Assembly (NCBI RefSeq): GCF_901000735.1
Contig: NC_081551.1
Coordinates: 15,126,906 to 15,190,905 of the forward strand
Direction of reading: 5' to 3'
DNA length: 64,000 nucleotides
DNA from: Corylus avellana
Lineage: Eukaryota > Streptophyta > Magnoliopsida > Fagales > Betulaceae
Shown here piece by piece: positions 34,005 to 42,835 of the stretch. Under the pieces are notes generated by a model. It saw only the letters and a list, made by a program, of their open reading frames with translations, was not told the DNA's origin and did no database searches. Within the stretch, counting starts at the first letter, position 1. Each line of letters begins with the position of its first letter. Both the position numbers and the translations under genes were made by a program.

Positions 34005-34284
34005 CAATTGAATTGCTTTTTCAGTCAGGCAGCTTCAGTGCTACTGGTCCAGATGCTCCCTAGAATTGCGCTCGATCGCAGGTTGGTGCGTTCGATCGCA
34101 CTGTGCCCGATCGCACTTGGCTGACGTTCAATCGCAATCACAGAATGCTAGTCTGCAACCTGAAATAGAAAACAAAAAAACTTAAGAATCAATAGAAAAT
34201 ATTTTAGACAAAAACAAAATTGAAAATTGAAAATTAAAATAACACAACTAAAGGAAAATAATTTATAAACAAAATTCGCCGCAG

Positions 34285-34302
34285 TCCCCGGCAACGGCGC
34301 CA
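34285..34302 (-). promoter_or_regulatory. Primer-binding site of element A, tRNA-Asp
   Basis: TCCCCGGCAACGGCGCCA on the + strand is identical to the last 18 nt, CCA included, of plant tRNA-Asp. On the minus strand of the element it is the complementary primer site. It lies 6 nt from the inner end of the 5' LTR (34309). Confidence 0.92.
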
Positions 34303-34308
34303 AAAACT

Positions 34309-35655
34309 TGTTGTTCCACAATTACCTACCTAAATTAATAGGCAAATAAGTGGATGTTTTACCCGCAAGTGCACGAGGTCAATATAGTAGTATAGTGTGC
34401 AAATACGGGGTCATTTCTATGAGGACTGCTGAATCTTGTCTAAAATTAATTCCCAGATTGAAATAAAACAAGAGATTGGATTTAAATTGATAATGATAAA
34501 AAGGTAGGGCTTTGATATCCACCACTAATTATATTTAGCTAATCTATCAATATGCCAATATTTTGATCATGTTATAAATATCTAATGTTTGGCAACCTAA
34601 GGGCATTGGTGTCTATTCTTTAAGCTATTGATTTTCCTAAGCAACGAATTAGGCACGGGTGTCTACTCTAATTCTTTTCTTGCTTAAAGGATTTAGCATG
34701 GATGTCTACTAAGTTGTTCTTTAAGAAAGCATAAAACTATGGAAATCAACAAACACATGAGGCCTAGGGCATGGGTGTCTACTCCCGATTCCCCATGTTG
34801 ATTAACCCAAGAATCCGGTGTGGATATCTTTTATTACTTATGTTAAACCCAGGACTCGGTCATCCAAATTGATTTAACTAACTAGTCCATACCACATGCA
34901 CATGTTGATTAGGCACACACATATGAGGAATTCATGAAACTAAGTATTAGTTAAGTTAGACATCATAACAAGATCATCACAAAGGCGCTAATATTGAATA
35001 TTAACAAAACATAACTAGATCTTCAATCTAGCCCTACTAAATAAATTAGTTATACATAGAGTTGATGTTAAACATCTTCATAAAAGAAAAGAAAGGAAAA
35101 GAATAAGCCCGAAACTTAAACTTGAAGAGCTCCAATTCTTCTCCTTACAAAACATACATATTCTAGAGGCTTAAGGGTCTATTTATAGGCTTTAGAAGTC
35201 CTTGACAAACTAATAAACCTAGGAATTTCGTAGGGTTTCAAAACCCTTGGGAGTTGGAAAACCCTAATATAGAAAGAACGACACTCTGGCCGCAGCTTGA
35301 TGTGTCTCTTGCGCACGGGTGTGATCAATCGCAGCCCGTGTGCCCTCGATCGCAAGGCTGCGATCGAGCCTCTTCTGTTGTGCGCTCGATCACTGGTTGC
35401 ATGCTTCGTGCTGTGTCTTCTCTGGTACTGCGCTCGATCGCAGTAACCTGTAATCGATCGCAATGTCAGGGGCTCCCATTTTTCCCATCTTCTCTCTTTG
35501 AGCCCAAATCTTCCAGATTTACTTCATTTTCTTCCAAAAGCCTACAAAAGTATGGAAAACACAAAAAGAAATTAAAATGACCTAATTAACGAAAACCAAA
35601 GGATTAAAACATGCAAGTTAAGGACTAAAAATATGAATATTTTAGCACTTTAACA
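34309..35655 (-). repeat. 5' LTR of element A
   Basis: 1347 bp, TG...CA on the minus strand. TATA box at 35179-35188 (ctatttatag; ctataaatag on the minus strand). Motif block at 35320-35462 with about six TGCGCTCGATCGCA-type copies. Scattered differences and small indels distinguish it from the 3' LTR. Confidence 0.9.
35320..35462. promoter_or_regulatory. TGCGCTCGATCGCA motif array, element A 5' LTR
   Basis: Copies with 0-3 changes at 35320-35333, 35341-35354, 35359-35370, 35381-35394, 35429-35442 and 35449-35462. On the minus strand this is about 130-275 bp upstream of the TATA box. The equivalent block in the 3' LTR spans 21616-21738 and includes the perfect palindrome TGCGATCGATCGCA (21616-21629). 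See findings. Confidence 0.6.
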
Positions 35656-35660
35656 TGTAG

Positions 35661-35737
35661 CCTGATGTATCCTCAAAGTTCTCAACATCCCCTGCAAGGC
35701 ATGCCACATCACCATCTCGAAAAACTATGCATCAACA
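35661..35737 (+). repeat. 3' LTR of element C, last part
   Basis: Continues the LTR after element A: cctgatgtatcctcaaagtt to atcaaca matches 15664-15740. After it come the target copy ctttc and the rest of the chitinase fragment. Confidence 0.9.
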
Positions 35738-35865
35738 CTTTCCATGGCTATGCGTGGACGCTGGTGAACCCGCAAAACAATGCAATTAGTGCACCGGCGA
35801 CGGGTCCGGCGGTTACAATGGGCGGTTCGATGGGTTATAAGTTAATAAATGGCATGTGGGTGTAG

Positions 35866-35974
35866 GGTGGCCGCCTAGCCACCCCCATAGGCCTAAGTGG
35901 CTCGGCGGCAACCCCATAGGCTATACCACTGTTTTGTTTTTTTATTTATTTATTTATTAGTTTTTCCCTCAAAA
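35866..35974. other. Pack-MULE interior downstream of the chitinase stop
   Basis: GC-rich stretch (gccgcctagccacccccat) then TTTA repeats leading into the right terminal repeat. Not recognised as chitinase sequence. Confidence 0.5.
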
Positions 35975-36255
35975 CGACGTCGTTTTGGCAGGCATTTTTT
36001 AAATTGATTTTTTTTCCAAAATGGTATTTTAGTAACTCAACATTGCCAAATAGATGTAGTTTTGAAGTTTTCATCCTATTTGACGGTAATGACTAACGGA
36101 ATGGCCAAATTGCAACTATTTGGTAGTTTGAGGGCTACTCTATTACTTTTTGAACATTATGGGGCTAAAATGGAAATAACTGGTAATTTGGGGAGCAAAA
36201 TTATATTTTTCCCTTCTTTATTAGTGGTATGACACTTTCTAGGAGCACTATACTT

Positions 36256-36741
36256 TTTTTGAGAAAAATTCTAATCATTTATCATTGATAAAATAAAACA
36301 CCTGGAGCTCAATACTCTAGATTAAAGAGCAGAAAGCTCTAAAGAGACAATATCAAAAATACATTGGGGAATCTCTTCCATCCATACAAAATCCGCACCA
36401 GCTTTGGTAGCTGCCTTGGCCAATCCATGTGCTGCAAAATTCGGTTCCCACTTGACATGGCCTACCATCCAACTCCTGTAAGAATTAAGCACAAATTTTA
36501 TATCACCAACCACTTGACCATAAATGCACCATGTTAGATTCGGGTCATTTATGGCTTTGACCACCGGTAGACAGTCCCCCTCAAGAATAATATCTTGAAA
36601 TCCCAAGTCACTGCTTAATTCCACTGCAACAAGTGCACCCATAGCCTCCGCCGTACCTGGGTCTTGAACTCCTTGTATAGTCTTACTCAGAGTTGCATTG
36701 ACATACCCTTGACGATCTCGAATAATGACCCCCACCCCAAT
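36256..36741 (-). mobile_element. 5'-truncated LINE with RNase H domain
   Basis: Flanked by an 11-bp target duplication GCACTATACTT (36245-36255 and 36742-36752). An A-rich end (poly-T on +) starts at 36256. The minus-strand frame 36735-36322 is an RNase H (RVT_3-like) domain: GALVAVELSSDLGFQDIILEGDCLPVVKAI, then HVKWEPNFAAHGLAKAATKAG. It is the C-terminal end of a non-LTR retrotransposon ORF2. The start is missing through 5' truncation. Confidence 0.82.
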
Positions 36742-36824
36742 GCACTATACTTATTTAAATATATACAACAATTTTAAAAATAAATTGTGTATCAATTGTG
36801 GCTGTAGACTTGGGGCATTACCAT

Positions 36825-37763
36825 TAGGGCTAGCAAAACGGGTAATCGGGTAGACCCGATTACGACCCGTTAAGACCCGCGACCGATTACCCTAGACACG
36901 AACACGACCCTTTTAGCTAAACGGGTTAGACACGATTATAACACGAAAAATATCCGGGTAACCCGACACAACCCGCTTAACCTGTTTAAAATTACCGGGT
37001 CATATCGGGTAGACACAATCCAACATGATCCGACACGACCTGACACGACCCGTGTTCTAAATAGGTCACCCGACCCGACACGACCTGACCCGTTTGAAAA
37101 ACCCTTGATGAAAAATGGAAAAATTATGTAATATTAATAATAAATTAATAATATACCAATGCCATTGGCAGAGATGAGAGAGAGAGAGAGAGCCGAGAGG
37201 GAGAGAGAGAGTGGCGCTGGGGGGGGGGAGGCTGCTGCTTGGTGGTGCCTGCGAAGCTGCGATAGAGGGAGAGAGAGAGCCGAGAGGGAGACCGGAAGCG
37301 AGAGGCACTGGGAGAGAGAGCCGAGAGGGAGGGAGAGGCGCTGGGGGGGCTGGTGCCTGGCTGCCTGCGATTCTGTGAAGCTACGATAAAGGGAGAGAGA
37401 GAGCCGCAAGGGAGAGNNNNNNNNNNNNNNNNNNNNNNNNNNNNNNNNNNNNNNNNNNNNNNNNNNNNNNNNNNNNNNNNNNNNNNNNNNNNNNNNNNNN
37501 NNNNNNNNNNNNNNNNNNNNGATAGTGATTTAGAATTTTAGGGCTTTTTACTCTTTACAGTTTACTTTAATCTTTAGTTTTTTTTTTTTTTTTTTTTTTA
37601 ACAGGTCTACCCGGCGAGTCAACCCGCCAGACACGAAAATAACCGTGTCTTAATCGGGTAGACCCGATTAAGACCCGAACCCGGTAAGCTCAAACCCAAT
37701 ACCTGTTAACTTCGCGTCATGTTCATGTCGAGTTCGCGGGTCGTGCCAAAATTGCCGGCCCTA
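36825..37763. mobile_element. Non-autonomous hAT element
   Basis: Ends TAGGGCTAGCAA and (inverted) TAGGGCCGGCAA with a perfect 8-bp target duplication ATTACCAT (36817-36824 and 37764-37771). Subterminal regions are full of ACCCG/CGGGT and ACACGA motifs, typical of hAT elements. The middle holds GA-rich simple repeats and a run of 104 N. No transposase seen outside the gap. Confidence 0.85.
37417..37520. other. Assembly gap (104 N)
   Basis: Run of N inside the GA-rich centre of the hAT element. Simple repeats on its left probably caused the gap. Confidence 0.99.
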
Positions 37764-38374
37764 ATTACCATGTATTTTCTAAGTCTTCTTAAGTAGCTTG
37801 ACCATGTATTTTCTAATACATGACACCCATATGGGCCTCAATTCCAGCACCTAGAAGGCTTGAAGCCTAACCCAACCACCTCCTCACTAAACTACAATTC
37901 CTACACGCTACACCATCACATGCCACGGGCCAATAACCCAATTGCATCACCAATTCACCATCTTTATGTTCTTTGTTACGGTTTGAAAAAAAATACACAT
38001 ACTACTCTCGTATTGTTAAGATAATTTGAAATGTTCTTTAAAACTTTCAATTGAAATAACCATTTCTATTTTATCTTTTGAAATTGAGTTCTAAATTTGA
38101 AGAAAAGAAAAACGCCACGATGTGGTCACCATTTTTAAAAGTAAAAAGATTTATGTTTTTCTTTTCTTCTTTTTTTTTTTTTGTATTTTTTTAAATTTTT
38201 ATAAGGATATTTGTGTCTTTTGATATAAATGGAGTATATTGTAATTTTCTACTAGTTTGGGAGGACATTACTTCAATTGAAAGTTTGAAAAAAAACAAAA
38301 AAAATTACAAATTGCTCAATAATTTTAGGAAGTAAGTATATTTTTCCTTGTATTTTCAAATAGAAGCTTTGAAA

Positions 38375-38700
38375 ATATATGGCAATGCCCCAAGGTCTAC
38401 GACCACAGTTGATACACAATTTCTTTCTAAAATTGATTTATATATTTAAATAATTATGGTGCTCATGGAAAGGGTGATACCACTAATAAAGAATGGAATA
38501 TTTGGCCTTAATTTCTTCTATGCACTTTCCATAACCGATTATGTGCTTTAATATTCCCTAATATCATATTTCAAAAGCATAATGCTCATGGAAAGAGAGA
38601 TACCACTAACAAAGAATGGAATATTTGGCCCTAATTTCTACTATGCACTACCATAACTGATTATGTGATTTGATATTATCTAATCTCATATGTTTTTTAG
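38375..38700. repeat. Right arm of the old foldback element, partly duplicated
   Basis: Inverted complement of 14041-14130 plus 36223-36255 plus 36753-36824: ggcaatgccccaaggtctac, gttgatacacaattt, atttaaataatta, ctaataaagaatggaatatt. A segment of about 85 bp is repeated (38445-38535 and 38573-38660, 'aatgctcatggaaaga' type). Confidence 0.7.
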
Positions 38701-39841
38701 CGTGGTTGAATACATTAAATTGAAAGTTTTTTAAGTTTAAAAGAGTAATTGCAAAAGTGACGACAATTTAATCCATGAATGAAAATACTAAATTAAGAGT
38801 TTTTTAAGTTTAAAAGAGTAATTGCGAAAGCAACAACAATTCAAGAGGATTAAGTAAAGTTTCTTCTAAATCTAACAATGTTAATATATATTTAATTTGA
38901 GGTTTATATAGTATCTCTAATATGTTTATTGAGATAAGATTATGATGTCAACACAAAGAAAAATAAAGATTTATTACACAGATCCGGCTTAGGTACGATA
39001 GCCCAAAACGACCTAATAAAAAAATAATTTTTTAAAAGAAAAATTAAAATATTAAAAAACTAAAACTATTAAAAAAAAAATGAAAGAGAAAGAAAAAAAA
39101 AATTAAAGGTGTTACTCCAACCACCCCATGGCCGATCTAAGGGTGGACGAACCACCCCCATGGCCAATGGGTGGTCCAGCCACCCCCAAAAGGCCAAAAT
39201 AAATAAATAAATAAATAAAAACTTAAGTTTTGGCCTGGGAGTGGTTTCGGCCACCCCTATACCAGCCGTGGGGAGAACATTGATAAGAGAAATATTTAAG
39301 ATACCAACAAATCACTAGAAAATCAGAACCAACAATTTTCTAAAAAATATTTAATAGTAAGTTGACAAAATACCCTCCCAAAAGAAATTAGAAACGAACT
39401 TTTAAGCTCTAGCATAATGTTTGTTTGATATGGTTTAAATCTACCATAATATTGAACGCATTTGAGAAGAAATATAAACCAAAAAAGAAAAAGTTAGAAC
39501 AGAAAATGGCCAATTATCTGTCTTACTAAGCATAATGAATATTAAAGCAGTTCCACCTCTTCACAAGATTGACCAGTACTACCATCTTCATTATCATTAT
39601 CATCATCATCATCATCCCCTAAAAAGGGGAAATTTCTCTGCCAGTTCAGCTTTGGGATATACGATTTTCAAAGCTAACATGCTCTAGAAACTACTTTGTA
39701 CTTGTGAGGGAGAAGAAGAAGAAACAAAAATCAGCAGAGAAAAAGGCATGCGAAATTTGGAGAGAGAGAAGTGTAGATGGAGGTCATAAACAGAGGGAAA
39801 TGGTGAGCCCATCCCCTGGCTGTATTTCGCATCCTCTTGTT
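38701..39841. other. Intergenic region downstream of the pyrophosphatase gene
   Basis: Contains a tandem pair (38715-38770 and 38791-38846, 'agttttttaagtttaaaagagtaattgc'), a block of ccaccccatgg/ggtggt repeats at 39110-39265, and a CAT microsatellite at 39592-39615. The 3' UTR of the minus-strand pyrophosphatase gene must lie just below 39842. No other gene. Confidence 0.55.
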
Positions 39842-42789
39842 TCAGATCTTAAAGAGCAGTCCACCGTGTGTGGCAAAGAAGGGAGCAAACACAAGTGACT
39901 CAACGGCCATTAGCTTGATGAGAATGTTGAGCGACGGTCCAGATGTATCTTTGAGTGGGTCCCCAATGGTATCACCAATAACAGCTGCCTTGTGTGGATC
40001 TGATCCTTTTGGACCAAGGGATATTGCATGCTCTGAAGCACCAGCCTATGAAGCCCAAAATGAAATTCAAACATAAGCTTATGCAATAAATCAATATATT
40101 TTGGTAGCTAGTCCAGAAAAAAGAAATCAAATGCTTACCTCAATGTATTTCTTGGCATTATCCCATGCACCACCAGTGTTGGAGGCAGAGATAGCAATCT
40201 GTAAGGAAGAATAATATGTTAGGGCAGAGCTTTAGTGGCCTGTAAGTATTGAACAAATAACTGCTTAATTCAGAAGGTATGCTACTTTTAAGTGCAACTA
40301 AAATGGAGATCCTATCGAGCAATGAGGTTAGAGAATTACCTGTACACCAGAAACAAGGGATCCAGCAAGGACACCGGAGAGAGTTTCCACACCGAAAAAG
40401 ATACCAACGATGAGGGGTGTGAGCATGACAAGAGCACCAGGTGGGATCATCTCTTTGATAGAAGCATCAGTGGAGATCTTGACACAGGTAGCATAGTCAG
40501 GCTTGGCAGTGCCCTCCATGAGACCTGGGATGGTGTTGAATTGCCTGCGCACTTCCTCAACCATCTTTAGAGCTGCACTTCCCACGCTCTTCATTGTCAT
40601 GGCAGAAAACCAGTAAGGAAGCATTGCTCCCACGAGCAAACCAATAAACACTTTTGGAGTCAAGACATCGACTGTTGTGATTCCAGCACGACTCACAAAA
40701 GCACCAAATAGGGCCAGGGACACAAGAGCAGCAGAACCAATCGCAAACCCCTAAAACAAAAGCATAAAACATCTTATAAGGGTTTTGCATCTGAATGAAC
40801 AACTAGTCTGTCTTTGATGCAATAACGTATTCCAGTTGAGTGTAGTTTTTTTGTTTCAAGAAAAATGAAAATACTAATGGCAAGTGTATTTAACTACACA
40901 ATACAAATGGAAAATCCATGAAAAGAAAGAGTTGAGTGTGTACACATCAACATCTCACAGATGCATCACCCCGTATATTAAAAAAAAAAGGAACACCAAA
41001 AAAGAGAGAAGAAAACAGGGAGCAGCACCACTTACAGATACCAACAAATTAAAACAGAGGCAGGCAAGGTTTGAGAGAAGAAAAAGTTCTAACCTTTCCA
41101 ATAGCAGCGGTCGTGTTTCCAGCAGCATCAAGAGCGTCAGTTCTCTCTCGGATTTTGTGGCTCATTCCTGCCATCTCAGCAATGCCTCCAGCATTATCGC
41201 TGATGGGACCATATGCATCAATGGCCAATCCAGTGGCTATGGTGCTCAGCATCCCTAGTGCAGCCATCGCAATACCATACATAGCAGCAAAGCTGAAGCT
41301 AACAAAAATACTAACAGCAATGGCAAAGATGGGAATAATGACAGATTTGTAGCCCAATGCAAGTCCAAAAATGACATTAGTAGCAGCTCCAGTCCGGCAG
41401 GAGTCAGCAACATCTTGAACAGGGCTACAACAAATAATGTAAAACAAGAATTAATCTAAAATATCATTAAACAAAAAAAAAATGAGAATTTCATAAATCC
41501 TGCAAAACCTAGTACCTGTAAGCATTGCTAGTATAGTACTCGGTCACAAAGCCAATAATAAGCCCAGCCCACAAACCTACAGCAACACATAAGAACAGCT
41601 GCCTGCATACACAAAACAAATCCAACATGCTGAGACACTATTTAAGTAGATACTAAAGGGTGCCTAGATGTCCCACATAACCAAAACAGTTCCATTATAT
41701 TCTGCAGAAAATTGAAATGAGTCTATCTAATTTTTCATGACATTCAAAATGAATTTCTACCACTATAAGCTTTTTAAGGCCAAAAAAAAAAAAAAAAAAA
41801 GACAATACTGAGCCCTACAAGCCAACAAGCTTTAGGAGGTGGATAGACAAAGCTATAAACAACCCCAAACTGTCAATTCCTCTTAAATGACTCCATTCCA
41901 TCATTCCTTTTTCTTTTTTCCTCAGTTAACTAGAAGCCATCGTTCAAAACATAATTTTGTTGCAAACAAATTACATTCCTTCCAAACTAGTCTCTTCATC
42001 CTTTTGAAGCTATCCATTTCTGGTGCAAATACTTGAAAGCAAGTTCTTACATAGTTACAGCCATATGGCCATACCCTATCCACATATGCATCTAAATTAC
42101 AAACATATGGCCATACACTCTACAGCCCTTTAATTTTTTTTTTCTAAGTAATCTACAGCCCTTTAATTTGATAGATAAAATTGGAAACCTCCCTCAGTTA
42201 ATACTTGCTTCAGATAGAAAGTATTTCCAACCTTTCAGCAAAAACTTAATAAAGCCTCTTACAGCTTTCAAGAAAACAAATAATCCATCATTCTAAGCAT
42301 TCTAAATGAGCTAGCTCAAGGTGCTTATCCGATTTCACTGAATAGTGTCCCAGTCCTAGGAAATATTACTACGAAAGGTTCTGGATAGGATTCTCTTTGG
42401 AAGCACTAGTATCGTAGCCTTCAAAAGAACCAAATATCTTTGAACAATTATGGAGCACTCAAAACAAGATTAATCTTAAAATTTCATTAATTTTATCAGT
42501 AATCACTTAACTTCCATATATATATATATATACCAACACACACTAGTCAGAAACAACATAGAATGGTGAAAAGCCTCCTTATTTGATGCAAACAACACAC
42601 CAAAACAAACAACAAAAACTCTACTCCTTTCATCCAAAATATGTGTCTTGACTCTAAATGGCACAATTGTTAATCAAAAGTAGAAACCTAATTAAATTCT
42701 TGCGGACATGACTTTAAGAGAATCTTGTTTATGTTTGAAAAAAATTACTGCAGTTTAGGAATTGAAGTAAATGTTTTGAAGAGTAGACA

Positions 42790-42835
<46 letters not shown>

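Larger units (their letters stand above)
20602..35655 (-). mobile_element. Ty3/gypsy-like element A, pol-less, tRNA-Asp primed
   Basis: Minus-strand LTR retrotransposon with target duplication TGTAG (20597-20601 and 35656-35660). 5' LTR 34309-35655, 3' LTR 20602-21951, both TG...CA. An exact 18-nt primer site complementary to plant tRNA-Asp lies next to the 5' LTR and a G-rich polypurine tract next to the 3' LTR. Without the nested element B the interior is about 6.4 kb. It encodes gag and a second ORF with a plant transposon domain. I find no protease, RT or integrase, so it would need help in trans. It contains element B and solo LTR D. Confidence 0.88.
15001..35737 (+). mobile_element. Ty3/gypsy element C, Tat lineage, integrase deleted
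   Basis: Starts TGTTGGG and ends ATCAACA, inserted in the chitinase fragment with target copies ccttc (14996-15000) and ctttc (35738-35742), one mismatch. The 5' LTR is 15001-15740. gag, protease, RT, RNase H and a second RNase H follow on the + strand. The second, plant-type RNase H marks the Tat clade. Integrase is missing: the internal region stops at about 20181 and joins directly to the 3' LTR at LTR position about 254. The 3' LTR is itself split by element A (20602-35655). Confidence 0.85.
14349..35865 (+). pseudogene. Class V chitinase (GH18) fragment, split by a 20.7-kb insertion
   Basis: Segment 14349-15000 reads in shifting frames as the GH18 class V family: FTHLIFAF, a TFTDTVKRKW region, LLSIW, GFHGLD, SYPLESIKRNLDWVHVTAYDYY, then WKRRGFPLGKLVLGLPF. 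Segment 35743-35865 continues exactly where this stops: HGYAWTLVNP, then APATGPAVTMGGSMGYK, stop TAG. At least two frameshifts occur (near 14480 and 14890). The catalytic DxDxE motif is lost (GLDRFLFGVLP instead of DLDWEYP). The C-terminal third of the family is absent. It was captured by the Pack-MULE and then broken by element C. Confidence 0.85.
14131..36213 (+). mobile_element. Pack-MULE carrying a chitinase fragment, later filled by retrotransposons
   Basis: Terminal inverted repeats of roughly 215-240 bp (14131-14345 and 35975-36213) begin GGGAAAAATATAATTT and both contain the palindrome AAACGACGTCGTTT. A perfect 9-bp target duplication TTCTTTATT flanks them (14122-14130 and 36214-36222), the size typical of Mutator-like elements. 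Removing the 15001-35737 insertion and its target copy leaves about 1.34 kb whose interior is a piece of a class V chitinase gene. No transposase is present, so this is a non-autonomous Pack-MULE. Confidence 0.85.

Noticed and set aside
36322..36735. Stand-alone RNase H-like gene
   Set aside because: The 11-bp target duplication and A-rich end show it is the tail of a truncated LINE.
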